NCBI GenBank assembly: GCA_964632505.1
Contig: CAZWCE010000027.1
Coordinates: 1-40,560 of the forward strand
DNA from: CAZWCE01 sp964632505
Lineage (GTDB): Bacteria > Planctomycetota > Planctomycetia > Pirellulales > Thermoguttaceae
DNA length: 40,560 nt
Direction of reading: 5' to 3'
Translations under genes and position numbers: made by a program
Notes under the pieces: model-generated
Database searches by the model: none
What the model was told of the DNA's origin: nothing
What the model saw: the letters and a program-made list of their open reading frames with translations, nothing else
Shown: positions 16,590 to 25,440 of the stretch, one piece after another
Numbering within the stretch: position 1 is the stretch's first letter
Layout of the letters: each line of letters starts with the position of its first letter

Positions 16590-16990
16590 CGAACACCTTT
16601 CCTGATGCTGCTTCGAATCATTCGTGAAGCATGGAACGTCACGGAAATTATCGGCAAACCGACATAAGGGGCTCATCATCAAACCCCGGAAAAGAGAGAA
16701 AGTTCCTTGAAAAAAAGGACTTCCGAAGGAGCGGAAGCCGATTATTCGACATTTCGGTCGGCAGGGAGGGGATTCGCCTTCGGAAATGGAGAAAAAGTCC
16801 ACCATGAAGTGTTTCCATCGCGATCATCCCTACCATCATTATATCCGTGTCCTCCATGCTGTCACGATATTTTGCCACGAAAAGCCGGGAAAACCTCTCG
16901 AACTCCATGGAGGCCCCCCCAACATGAAGAGTTGCCGCGGAAAGAAATGTGTCGCGATGTTTTTGACCAATCATTCCGGCAAAAACGGAG
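16590..16990. other. Intergenic region upstream of the exporter genes
   Basis: No gene recognised in 401 bp. It holds the minus-strand terminator at 16709-16739, a short hairpin TCGG-CAAA-CCGA near 16651-16662, and overlapping it on the minus strand a GATAAT hexamer that could be the -10 of the exporter promoter. No matching -35 is seen. Confidence 0.5.
16709..16739 (-). terminator. Intrinsic terminator, minus strand
   Basis: On the minus strand GGCTTCCG pairs with CGGAAG-T-CC (one bulged T) around the loop CTCCTT, followed directly by a run of six or more T. It lies 252 nt downstream of the 102-residue membrane-protein gene and about 120 nt upstream of the exporter start codon. It probably ends the six-gene flotillin cluster; a leader attenuator for the exporter is an alternative. 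Confidence 0.7.
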
Positions 16991-17299
16991 CTATTCACGT
17001 TTTCTGGGACGTAGAATAATCACAACGACAACGATAGGGATGGCCAAAAGGAAAAGCCGCGGTTTCCAGGCAAGGAGAATCGCCAGCAGGGGGATCACCT
17101 GAAAGATCCACCGGGGCAGCCGTAATAGTTCCGGCCAAGCCAGCCAGAGGGCCACGCAAAAAACCCCGACCCGGGCAGAGGCCGCGTGGAGGTTGATGAA
17201 AAAAGGTCTCTCGGGCGGAGAAAGATAGAAGTAGAGTGCGATGGCGGTGAAGACCAACGCGATCACGCCGAGGACGTGTCGTTTCGCGGAATCGGACAT
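16991..17299 (-). CDS. Small three-helix membrane protein
   Basis: A 102-residue protein with hydrophobic segments at about 8-27 (HVLGVIALVFTAIALYFYL), 42-56 and 63-95, the last one long enough for two passes around a short Lys/Pro/Arg turn (WKPRLF). The C-terminus is basic (RPRKRE), which suggests a cytoplasmic end. No family recognised. It is 37 bp downstream of the inactive HtrA-like gene on the same strand, so it is likely the last gene of that transcription unit. No clear Shine-Dalgarno precedes the ATG. Confidence 0.6.
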   Translation of the reverse strand: MSDSAKRHVLGVIALVFTAIALYFYLSPPERPFFINLHAASARVGVFCVALWLAWPELLRLPRWIFQVIPLLAILLAWKPRLFLLAIPIVVVVIILRPRKRE

Positions 17300-17336
17300 G
17301 GGGACCAGTATACTCGGAAGAGGGGGAAAAGTCGAT

Positions 17337-18398
17337 TCACTTTTTCGAAGTCGCTCCGTTTTCCTCCGCCTTCGGGGGGCCCGTCCCCGATTTTCGGGAA
17401 GGTCGCTCGAGGACGATCTTCACCTGGATCGGCTTGCCGTCGCGTTGGAGGGTGATCGAGAGACTGTCTCCGGCGTAACGACTTCGCACACCCACCAGGG
17501 CATCCACGGCAAGCTGAACCGGTTTGCCATCGATCGAGGTAATGCGGTCGCCCTTTTGAATTCCGGCATTCTCGGCGGGAGATCGGGGGAGGACGCCGAG
17601 AACAACCGCTTCTTGGATAAACATTTCCTTCACCGGCAGCTTCAGGCCGGCCCGCCCCTCGTGCAGATCATCCCCCGACCGCATTCGGTCGGCCGCCTCG
17701 AACGCCCGCTCGATGGGAACCGCCATGCCGATGCCGGAATCGTACCACTCGAATCCGGCGGAATCGCCTTCGGCCATGGGAGAAAGCGGGGTGAGGATCC
17801 CCAGCACACGGCCTTGGAGATCGATCAGCGGACCGCCATAGTTATTCGGTCCCACGGCGGCATCGGTCTGAATCGCCTTGCCCCAGACGCGGTTTTTCGC
17901 GCTGAGAATGCCCACCGCGAGGTTCGGCCTTTCGGGGGAAAGTGCCTGCCCCACCGCGACGACCCACTGGCCCACGCGCAGCTCTCCCACTCCCCCGGTC
18001 TCCATCGGTTCGAAGTCGAAGGGACGTTCGATTTTCAGGAGCACGAAGTTATCGGAATGGTCGACCGCCACGACTCGGGCCGCGGCGTGCTTGCCGTCGG
18101 GGAGTCGGACGGAAATCGCGCTCGGTTCATGCCGCAAATGAAAGCCGGAAGTGAGAAGATACCCTTCGGCGTCGAGCAGCAGCCCGGTCGCAGGCCCACC
18201 GGCCAAATCGCGTCCGACCCGTTCCTTGCCGCCGATCGTATCGATCCGCACCACTTTCGAGCGGACTTTCTCGACAGCCTGAAGGTAGGCGTTTTCGTGG
18301 CCTCCTTCCTCCGGGGACCGGAATGTCGACGCGCCGGCGCGCCCTCCGGACAGCATCAAGCAGAGCAGGAGAACGATTCGAACCATCACACCGTTCAT
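17337..18398 (-). CDS. HtrA-like secreted protein with PDZ domain, predicted catalytically dead
   Basis: A 353-residue S1C-type trypsin fold plus a PDZ domain (about 245-335, GVLPRSPAENAGIQKGDRI). Residues 1-24 form a signal peptide. His87 (SGFHLR) aligns with the catalytic His. The Asp position of the family VD-x-x-x-D-x-A-L motif is Asn117 (VDHSDNFVLLK), and the nucleophile box, normally GNSGGPL, reads NNYGGPL, with Tyr187 replacing Ser. With two of three catalytic residues changed, peptide cleavage by the normal mechanism is unlikely; a chaperone, scaffold or regulatory role is inferred. ATG with GAGGA about 8 nt upstream. It starts 11 bp after the stop of the larger protease gene, so the two are almost certainly co-transcribed. 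Confidence 0.85.
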   Translation of the reverse strand: MNGVMVRIVLLLCLMLSGGRAGASTFRSPEEGGHENAYLQAVEKVRSKVVRIDTIGGKERVGRDLAGGPATGLLLDAEGYLLTSGFHLRHEPSAISVRLPDGKHAAARVVAVDHSDNFVLLKIERPFDFEPMETGGVGELRVGQWVVAVGQALSPERPNLAVGILSAKNRVWGKAIQTDAAVGPNNYGGPLIDLQGRVLGILTPLSPMAEGDSAGFEWYDSGIGMAVPIERAFEAADRMRSGDDLHEGRAGLKLPVKEMFIQEAVVLGVLPRSPAENAGIQKGDRITSIDGKPVQLAVDALVGVRSRYAGDSLSITLQRDGKPIQVKIVLERPSRKSGTGPPKAEENGATSKK

Positions 18399-18409
18399 GG
18401 GGTAGATCC

Positions 18410-21355
18410 TCAGGGTTGCAGGGAGACATCAAGCAATTCCCACTCCCGTTCGAGCGTCCACTCGATGGGGGCCTCTTCGGGGAGATCGGCCACCGCCTCG
18501 ACCACACGTCGGCAGGAGTAGGTGACTCGTCCGTTGATCATGACGATCAAGTCATCGGGCCGAATGCCGGCCTGATCGGCGAGGCTCTTCGGTCGGACCG
18601 CATCGACGAACGGCGGGGTCCGGGGGCCGACATCGGGCACCAGGCGAATCCCCCATGCGCGTAACCGTCGTAAGCCCTGCTCCACGTTCAAATCGCGTCG
18701 TTCTTCGAGCGAGATTTCGTCGTTCACCGACCGGTCGGGGTCGAGGATACGCTGGAGCGTTTGCCGGATCGCTTCCCGCGGCAACGCATAATTGAGCCAC
18801 GTATGATTTCGGGCGTTGCGGAGTTCTTTACCGATCATTCCGATCAGCGATCCGTCGTCGGTCACTAGGACTCCGCCCGCGCTGCCGGGGTTGCTGGTGA
18901 CGGCGTCGGTGACATAAACTTCTCCACGATAAGGAGTTCGAAAAGCTCCTCGCCGCGTATCCATTTCCCCTTTCAAGGACAACACCCCTTGTTGGACGCT
19001 CACCCCCTCCGCTCCGGTCGAGATATTAAACGGGTTCGAGAATGCCAAGACCGGCATCCCCGCCGCAAGAGCAGGCGTCTTTTCTTCGGAACGGAGGTCA
19101 AAGAAGGGGAGCCCGCCGGCTTCGATCTTCAGGACCGCGATCTCGGTCCTTGGGTCCGCTCCCACCAACTCCGCTTCATAGCGACTGCCGTCGAAGAGGA
19201 CGGCCGTCAGCGGATTCGCTTCCAGCACGTAACTGTAGGCCGTCGCGATGAGCCCCTCCGGCGAGATCAGAAAACCGCTCTGGTAGGCCTCCATGCGGCG
19301 GAATCCCCCTGCGCCGTAGATCTTGACCATCCGCTGCTGGGTTCGGGCAATCGTCCCGCGATCGAATCGAGTCGGAACATCGCTGGAATCTTCGTCCTCG
19401 GAGAAAGTCGAAAGCGACTCAGCACCCGAGGGCAATGTCGCCGGTGGAAGATCCGTCCCCAGCCGGTCGAAATGGGGCGAAAAATGGAGAAGCTGAAAAG
19501 AACCGAACGGATAGTCGCCCCAACGGACTTCCAATCGAGTGGGCGACAAGCGGTCCTGAACGCGGCGATGGTCGCGGAAAAAGACCTCGCACGGGTCTTC
19601 GTTCCGTTTGGTGTAGAGTTCGAGCAGGGCGAGGCGTCCATCTTCGGGGGCGAAATAGAACCATGCCTCGAGCCCTTGCCACTCGACCTGGATCACATCG
19701 CAAAGTCGTTTCAAATTTCCCTCGATCGGCGCGGTACCGAGATAGAGGACTTCTCCGAAATCGAGCTCTCGCCGCTCGGCGAGGAGTCGCCAGAGTACCA
19801 GTGCCGGATACATCCCTCCACTGCCGTTCGGCGACGTCCACAGGAGTCGATCGTCGGCCTGATCGTTCTCGGCCATTTGCGGCGGAAGCCAGGTCCCTTC
19901 GCCCCGAGGCATCTCATACTCAAGGCGATTTCCGGAGAGCGTCCATCGGAATGAATCGCCTCCACCGGTGGTCCCTTCGATTTCCCAGGAGGCGTTGTCT
20001 TCGGTGCCCGCCGGGAATGAGACATCTCGCCATCGCTTCAGCACCCGGTCCCGTTCCGCGCGATTGAAATGGTAGTTGGCCAACCCGGGACGGGACTGAT
20101 AGACGCGGCGAATGTGCACGGGAAGCGGTTCCTCGGCCGGAGCGATGGGAGCGCGGGGAGTCTCGGCATCGTCTTCCTCGGGTGGTTTTTGCGATTTCTC
20201 CGGTTCGTCGTCGGAAGGCTCGTCCGAAGGGGCTTCCGGCAGAGGAATCGGATCGGGCGGGGCGATCAGCCGCTCCGTCATTTCCCGTAGTTCGCTCTCG
20301 TCATGGACTCCCTCAAGGCGAACCAGCATTTCCTGGAGTTTTCCTCCTTCTTCCTTGCGGACGACCATGGGCACACGCCAGCGTCGGGGAAAGATGCCCA
20401 GCAGGTTTTTCAGCGTATTGGCCGAATCGACCTGATAGCCGGCGAACTCGACGATTTCGTCGTCGTACCGAAGACCGCGACGATAAGCATCGGAGGTTTC
20501 CAGGATGTCGACCACCGAAACCTCCCCGTTTTCCCCGGTGGCCACCACGGCCCCCAGAGTGGCATGATCGACGATCCGGCCGCTTTTCAAATGCCCGAGG
20601 AAATTGCGGACCTGGTTGCTCGAAACGGCCCAGCCGATACCGACATTCACGCGACCGCGCTTCTCGAAGGAACCGCGTCCGTTGATGCCGATCAGGTTTC
20701 CCTTTCCATCGAACAGGGGCCCCCCGGAATTGCCGGGGTTGATCGAAGCGTCGGTCTGCAAACAGTCGGCGTATTCAAGGATCGTGCCCGCAGGATACTG
20801 GTACCGATGCACGCCGGAGATGATGCCGGCGGTGATGGTAGGAGAGAAATCCTGGCTGAGCATGAAGGGATTGCCCATCACGTAGGCCGGATCGCCTACC
20901 TGAACCCGATCGCTGTCTCCGAAAACGGCATAGGGAAAATCGTCGCGACCGAGCAGCTTGATCAGGGCGATGTCGCCGGTGGGATCGACCCCGACCAGTA
21001 CGGCATCATAGAGTTTGCCGTCGGGCATTCCACATTTCAGATGAGGTCCGCATGGTTGGACGACGTGGAAGTTGGTCAAAGCGTAGCCATCGGGCGAAAT
21101 GACCACTCCGGATCCCCCGCCGATGCCCTGAGGGCCCGCGATGGCCGAATAGATCGCCAGAACGCTCGGCAACGCCTTTTCGATGGCGGCCAACCGCGCC
21201 GATTCCACTTCTTTCAATCGATGAAGCGAAGCGGCGGCGGGCGAGGTTTCGGCGGTCCTTCCTTCGGACACGCACATCAGCAGTCCCAGTCCCACGGCCA
21301 AAGGCAGCGAGAAAATCCAACGTAAGGAAACAGTCGATCGGCTTCGATTCATCAT
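18410..21355 (-). CDS. Large secreted protease with one intact and one degenerate HtrA-like domain
   Basis: A 981-residue exported protein. The signal peptide is about 1-34. Domain 1 (about 60-250) is an S1C protease with an intact triad: His97 in TNFHVV, Asp128 in GDIALIK and Ser210 in GNSGGPL. A PDZ-like domain follows (about 268-350). A Pro/Glu/Asp-rich linker (about 364-410) leads to a 250-residue region of no recognised family. Domain 2 (about 680-880) aligns with the fold, but Ser708, Glu738 and Ala826 replace His, Asp and Ser, so it is dead. A C-terminal PDZ-like segment (VRPKSLADQAGIRPDDLIV) ends the protein. The tandem Met start at 21355/21352 is chosen for the signal peptide; the frame runs to 21436. 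Confidence 0.85.
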   Translation of the reverse strand: MMNRSRSTVSLRWIFSLPLAVGLGLLMCVSEGRTAETSPAAASLHRLKEVESARLAAIEKALPSVLAIYSAIAGPQGIGGGSGVVISPDGYALTNFHVVQPCGPHLKCGMPDGKLYDAVLVGVDPTGDIALIKLLGRDDFPYAVFGDSDRVQVGDPAYVMGNPFMLSQDFSPTITAGIISGVHRYQYPAGTILEYADCLQTDASINPGNSGGPLFDGKGNLIGINGRGSFEKRGRVNVGIGWAVSSNQVRNFLGHLKSGRIVDHATLGAVVATGENGEVSVVDILETSDAYRRGLRYDDEIVEFAGYQVDSANTLKNLLGIFPRRWRVPMVVRKEEGGKLQEMLVRLEGVHDESELREMTERLIAPPDPIPLPEAPSDEPSDDEPEKSQKPPEEDDAETPRAPIAPAEEPLPVHIRRVYQSRPGLANYHFNRAERDRVLKRWRDVSFPAGTEDNASWEIEGTTGGGDSFRWTLSGNRLEYEMPRGEGTWLPPQMAENDQADDRLLWTSPNGSGGMYPALVLWRLLAERRELDFGEVLYLGTAPIEGNLKRLCDVIQVEWQGLEAWFYFAPEDGRLALLELYTKRNEDPCEVFFRDHRRVQDRLSPTRLEVRWGDYPFGSFQLLHFSPHFDRLGTDLPPATLPSGAESLSTFSEDEDSSDVPTRFDRGTIARTQQRMVKIYGAGGFRRMEAYQSGFLISPEGLIATAYSYVLEANPLTAVLFDGSRYEAELVGADPRTEIAVLKIEAGGLPFFDLRSEEKTPALAAGMPVLAFSNPFNISTGAEGVSVQQGVLSLKGEMDTRRGAFRTPYRGEVYVTDAVTSNPGSAGGVLVTDDGSLIGMIGKELRNARNHTWLNYALPREAIRQTLQRILDPDRSVNDEISLEERRDLNVEQGLRRLRAWGIRLVPDVGPRTPPFVDAVRPKSLADQAGIRPDDLIVMINGRVTYSCRRVVEAVADLPEEAPIEWTLEREWELLDVSLQP

Positions 21356-21446
21356 TTTCGGTATATTTCGAGAAGTCGGATGGGACGGGCAAAATGCAAA
21401 AACACCTCGACACCGAGAAAATCGGTTTGGCGGCATTCATTTTATT

Positions 21447-22787
21447 CTATTCCATGAGTCGGGCATTGGCCAGTATCAGGTGATCGCCCTTGCCCATGTC
21501 GCGACCGAAATCAACGAGGATTTCCAGCCGATCGACCCCTTCCAAGTCGAGGTCGACAGCTCGGGCTGGTTCCGTGCCCGCGAACGTCTCCTCCAGGAGG
21601 ACATTTCCGTCGCCGCGGATGGTCAATTTGACGTTCCCCAATGGGCGGATGCGATCGTCGATACCGACCAACGCTTCGAGACGACGGTATTTGCCTTCCA
21701 AGTCGTATCGCAATTCGGTTCGGCTCTGAAGAGCCAAGCCTTTTTCATAGACTTCCCCGTCGAGCATCAGTCGCCCTTCCGGCCAGCCTGCGTCGAAGTT
21801 GGGCCCGAAGAATGCCGAAAGCCGATCCCGGACCCTCTCGGCGGGAGCATGATCTCGGCGAAAGGTGAAAAACGGAGTCCATCGATAATCGGTCGGCACC
21901 ATTCGGCTCAGAAAGATCATCTTTCCCTGGGAAAAATCGAGGCGTCGAACCTCCTCCAGCGGGGTGGTTCCGGAAAGCCCGCAAGGCGTCTTCCACCGGA
22001 GTGATTGGTCTTCGAGGAAGACCGACTGGAGCATGAGTCGGTTGCCCGCGGTGTCGATCAGTTTCGCGACGGTCGAAGGCAGCTTTTCGTCGTCGCTTTG
22101 AAAATACACGACTCCGAACAATTTTTCACGAGGGACGGGGAGGGTTTCTTCCTCAATCCGGAACTCGACGGTCTTCGGCGTCATCTTGCCGAGGATGCCT
22201 TCGTGATAATCGAGCGAGGGAAGCTCGCCGACGACCAGAAGATCGCCGGGATGGTTGCGATCGAGGATCTCATTCCAGACGATGGGAGATTCCTCCTCCA
22301 AGCGAAATCGAATGGATCGGATTTGATCGGTCGCCATGTCTCGCTTCCGGTCGTCCGTCATCACGACCTCCGCGCCGCTTTCGTCGGTGGTCACTTCTCG
22401 AGCAACCATTCGGCTGCCGTCGATCAAGGTCACCACCAAACGCTTTCCGTCTTCCTCGGCTGGCATCTCTTCCGGCGGGGAGGTCGGGCGAAGCTGCATC
22501 AGCCGTTCCATGGAAAACGTCTCCTCGGCGCCGTCCGCTTCCAAGGAGAAATTCTCGGCATCGAGGGCGACGAGGTGCCCCTTTTCCATTTCGCCATCAA
22601 GGAAGGTTGCTCGAAAAACGGGGCGAGAAGGTTCGTCGCTTTCGGCTGGAGAGGTGAAAAACGCCGGGAGAACGGCGAGAACCAGCAGAAGGGAAAAGGC
22701 CTGCACCTTTCGCGGCGGCCTCGTCGAACTCCGTCGGCGATCACTTTCGGGAAATGGACGCAAGTTGTTTTCCAAAAAGGGGTTCAT
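21447..22787 (-). CDS. Exported protein with C-terminal NPCBM-like carbohydrate-binding domain
   Basis: A 446-residue protein. A basic N-terminus of about 27 residues precedes a hydrophobic signal segment (AFSLLLVLAVLPAFF, 30-44). Residues 55-330 hold repeated short beta-rich modules of the kind ATFLDGEMEKGHLVALD and VTLIDGSRMVAREV, which look like small strand-turn-strand repeats. From about 345 to the end the sequence matches the NPCBM/NEW2 fold: GEVYEKGLALQSRTELRYDL, then ALVGIDDR, VKLTIRGDGNVL and LVDFGRDMGKGDHLIL. That domain binds carbohydrate or glycoprotein. No catalytic motif is seen. A Shine-Dalgarno AGGAAAGGA lies about 9 nt upstream. The gene sits 45 bp after flotillin and upstream of the HtrA-like pair, so a periplasmic adaptor role is conceivable. 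Confidence 0.75.
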   Translation of the reverse strand: MNPFLENNLRPFPESDRRRSSTRPPRKVQAFSLLLVLAVLPAFFTSPAESDEPSRPVFRATFLDGEMEKGHLVALDAENFSLEADGAEETFSMERLMQLRPTSPPEEMPAEEDGKRLVVTLIDGSRMVAREVTTDESGAEVVMTDDRKRDMATDQIRSIRFRLEEESPIVWNEILDRNHPGDLLVVGELPSLDYHEGILGKMTPKTVEFRIEEETLPVPREKLFGVVYFQSDDEKLPSTVAKLIDTAGNRLMLQSVFLEDQSLRWKTPCGLSGTTPLEEVRRLDFSQGKMIFLSRMVPTDYRWTPFFTFRRDHAPAERVRDRLSAFFGPNFDAGWPEGRLMLDGEVYEKGLALQSRTELRYDLEGKYRRLEALVGIDDRIRPLGNVKLTIRGDGNVLLEETFAGTEPARAVDLDLEGVDRLEILVDFGRDMGKGDHLILANARLME

Positions 22788-22832
22788 CAGAACACTTCCT
22801 TTCCTGTTGGACGGGAGAATCGCTCAGGATTC

Positions 22833-24626
22833 CTATTCTTCCCGAGGTTCCGCTTGAACCGTTTCGGCATTGGATGCTTCGTGGGGGGATTCGGTTTCCT
22901 CTTTTTTCGGCGGTATCTCGTCGTCGGAGGAGGACCGGGACTCGCTTTCGGAATCGTTGCCGTCGAATCGGGTGAAGGTTTCAGGGAACTCGACGCCGCC
23001 GATGTCCTTCATCACCTGCATCATCGGGGGGAGGGTGCGTGCCATGTTCTGGAGCCAGTTGCCGGTGGCGCTCTGGCCATTCTTCTGTCCCCCTTCCCAT
23101 ACGACGACCTTGTCGAACTTGATGTTCGAAATCGCCCGGGCCGAGGCATCCACCAGATTGTCGAAATGTTCGAGCATGAGCAACTGGAAAGCCTCCTTCG
23201 AGCCACCGCAGGCCTCGACAATTTGCCGGAGACCATCTCCCTTTTTGGCGAGAATTTCGTACTGGCCGCGGGCTTCGGCTTCGAGTTTGGCGTAGATCGC
23301 TTTCGCTTCACCTTCGGCCTCGATGCGTTGGCGTTCCGCTTCCGCCTCCGATTCGACGAGGATGCGTGCCTTTTCCGCCTTGGCGGGAGCTTCGAGTTCG
23401 GCGCGACGACTTGCCTCGATCCTCTCCGCTTCGGCCAGGGCCGCTTTCGCTTGGGCTCGGTGTTCCGCTTCGAGAACGGCCGCCTCGGCCTCGCGTTTGC
23501 GGGTTTCACCCAATTCGAACGCCTCGGCCTCCTTCACCTGAAGGGTCGCTTCCGATGCGGCGATCTCCGCCTTGGAGAGGTTTTCGCCCTCGATGGCTTC
23601 CGCATCGGCTTCGGCCAGTTGGATCCGCATGTCGCGCTCGGCCAGCTTCACCTGGGCCTGCCGCTCGTAGGCGGCCGTTTCCTCGCCGACCTGCTGGTCG
23701 CGGTTCATTTGGGCGATCTTGATCCGCATGTCCCGTTCGGCGTCCTTCACCTGGGTATCGCGCTGGAACTGGGCGGTCTGTTCGCCGATCACCTGATCCT
23801 TGTCCAACTCGGCGATGCGCACTGCCTGCTCGCGCTCGGCGTCCCGTGTGCCGATCATGCGGACCTTGTTGGCGTTGGCGACCTGGATCGCCTTTTCCCG
23901 TTCCGCCTCGGCGACTCGGATTTCGCCCATCTTCTCGTTGTCGGCGACATCGCCGCGCGCTTTTTGGATCGCTTCGGAGGAGGCCTTCTGCCCGATCGCT
24001 TCGATGTAACCCGACTCATCGGTGATATCGGTGATGTTCACGTTGATCAAGACGAGCCCGATCTTCCGGAGTTCGGGATCGAGCGAGGTCTGGATGTTCG
24101 TCAGAAACGCCTCGCGGTCGCGGTTGATCTCCTCGATGCGCATGGAGGCGATCACCTGGCGGAGTTGTCCCAGAATGATGTCTTCGGCCTGTTTTTGCAC
24201 TTCGGTGTTGGTGAGTCCCAAGAGGCGGATGGCGGCGTTCTGCATCAACTCCGGGGTGGTTCCCACCGCGACGGTGAACACGCTCGGCACGTTCACGCGG
24301 ATGTTCTCGATCGAGAGGGCCCCCCGCAATGGGATCTCGATCTGCATCGGCTCCAGGGAGAGGTACGCGTAATCCTGGAACAGAGGATACACGAATCGAG
24401 CACCACCGTGGATGCAGTCGGCCGATTGGCCTTTTTTCGATTTTCCATAAATGACCAGCACCTTATTGCTCGGGCAGCGTTTGAATCGCTTCACCAGCAA
24501 GATGAGCGTGCTGATCAACAGCAGACCGATCAAGACCGCGGCGGTGGCGACGATCATCCAGAAAATGGGGTTTTCCAATCCTTCGTTGGCATCGTCGAAG
24601 GCGGCACTGAAAAGGAGCAGGTTCAT
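22833..24626 (-). CDS. Flotillin-family membrane scaffold protein (SPFH domain)
   Basis: A 597-residue flotillin/YqiK-type protein. One membrane helix at about 21-45 and an SPFH/PHB domain at about 55-215 (VPSVFTVAVGTTPELMQNAA, LVLINVNITDIT). Then a long charged coiled coil follows to about 460, with three successive 33-residue repeats at 263-295, 296-328 and 329-361 beginning AER(E/D), preceded by a 22-residue partial copy at 241-262. The C-terminal part has the flotillin-type block VVVWEGGQKNG (about 507-517) and an acidic Ser-rich tail. Flotillins oligomerise and organise membrane microdomains. The ATG has AAGGA about 9-10 nt upstream. The NfeD-like gene precedes it by 160 bp, a conserved pairing. 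Confidence 0.9.
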   Translation of the reverse strand: MNLLLFSAAFDDANEGLENPIFWMIVATAAVLIGLLLISTLILLVKRFKRCPSNKVLVIYGKSKKGQSADCIHGGARFVYPLFQDYAYLSLEPMQIEIPLRGALSIENIRVNVPSVFTVAVGTTPELMQNAAIRLLGLTNTEVQKQAEDIILGQLRQVIASMRIEEINRDREAFLTNIQTSLDPELRKIGLVLINVNITDITDESGYIEAIGQKASSEAIQKARGDVADNEKMGEIRVAEAEREKAIQVANANKVRMIGTRDAEREQAVRIAELDKDQVIGEQTAQFQRDTQVKDAERDMRIKIAQMNRDQQVGEETAAYERQAQVKLAERDMRIQLAEADAEAIEGENLSKAEIAASEATLQVKEAEAFELGETRKREAEAAVLEAEHRAQAKAALAEAERIEASRRAELEAPAKAEKARILVESEAEAERQRIEAEGEAKAIYAKLEAEARGQYEILAKKGDGLRQIVEACGGSKEAFQLLMLEHFDNLVDASARAISNIKFDKVVVWEGGQKNGQSATGNWLQNMARTLPPMMQVMKDIGGVEFPETFTRFDGNDSESESRSSSDDEIPPKKEETESPHEASNAETVQAEPREE

Positions 24627-24786
24627 CGAAACATTCCTTTATTCTGTTTCGGGACCTTGGAAATCTCCGTCTTCCGTAGTCCCCGTTTTTTGAAAGATAC
24701 TTCCTTTTTTTTGGAAAGTTCGAGTGCTTACGTCGGGTGGGAAATCATCACGACCATCCGGTGCGATCCCCTGGAGGGCCGCGGAG

Positions 24787-25389
24787 CTACTTGGCATCGG
24801 AGCTTCGCACTTCGACGGTATTGGAGTTGATCGGGCGGACCACGACGATGTTCGCCCCCGAGGGGAGAGCGGCTCCGTTGCTCGTGGCGAGCAGTTCGAG
24901 GGTGCGTCCCCGACAGTCGACCAAGACCTTTCCTGACCCATTTCCTTTTTCCGGAACGGTCAGATACACGCTTCCGAAGGAACCTGGCAGGTCTTTCATT
25001 TGCACGGTTCCGTCGCTCCGGAGGGTGTAGATCGACCGGAACAGGAGGTAGATCAGGTACATCGCGATCAAACCGGAGACGATGGCGATGGCGAAGGCGA
25101 AGAAGTCGTTCACGCCCGCCGCTTGCGCCGCCAGCCCCCCGAGTCCGAAAAAGGCGACCGCGGCGACCATCGTCCGTAGCGAAATGACCCGAAACGCCGA
25201 TCCCGACTCGTCGTCGGTGGCCATCTCCGGATCGGCGTCGGCGCTATCCAAGTCTAGGTCACTGGAGAGTTCGGCGTCGGAAATATCGCCGGCATCCGAA
25301 TCGCTGTCGAACCCCATCATCGCCAGCAGCACCTGGACCACGATGATCACACTACCAAAAATGGCACAGAACAAAAAAATGGTAGACAC
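24787..25389 (-). CDS. NfeD/YqiJ-like membrane protein with OB fold
   Basis: A 200-residue membrane protein. TM1 at about 4-25, an acidic Asp/Ser-rich loop (28-65), two more helices (about 71-90 and 95-118) and a C-terminal OB-fold domain (about 128-197: GSFGSVYLTVPEKGNGSGKVLVDCRGRTLELLA). This is the short NfeD form without the ClpP-like serine protease domain. Short NfeD/YqiJ proteins are encoded beside flotillin/stomatin genes in many bacteria and are thought to work with them in the membrane. It starts with GTG at 25389, with AAAGGG about 7 nt upstream; an ATG 5 nt earlier is out of frame. First gene of the inferred six-gene unit. Confidence 0.85.
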   Translation of the reverse strand: MSTIFLFCAIFGSVIIVVQVLLAMMGFDSDSDAGDISDAELSSDLDLDSADADPEMATDDESGSAFRVISLRTMVAAVAFFGLGGLAAQAAGVNDFFAFAIAIVSGLIAMYLIYLLFRSIYTLRSDGTVQMKDLPGSFGSVYLTVPEKGNGSGKVLVDCRGRTLELLATSNGAALPSGANIVVVRPINSNTVEVRSSDAK

Positions 25390-25440
25390 GGCATTTCCCT
25401 TTCCGGAGAATCAATTAGGCGAATCCCCCCTATGAGCCCC

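Noticed and set aside
15039..16667. 542-codon plus-strand open frame opposite the membrane fusion protein
   Set aside because: Antisense shadow of a recognised HlyD/MacA-type gene; no recognisable domain.
22005..24830. 941-codon plus-strand open frame opposite the flotillin and NPCBM genes
   Set aside because: Its Phe/Gly/Leu/Arg-biased sequence mirrors the Glu/Ala/Arg-rich flotillin coiled coil. No start signal or domain is present.
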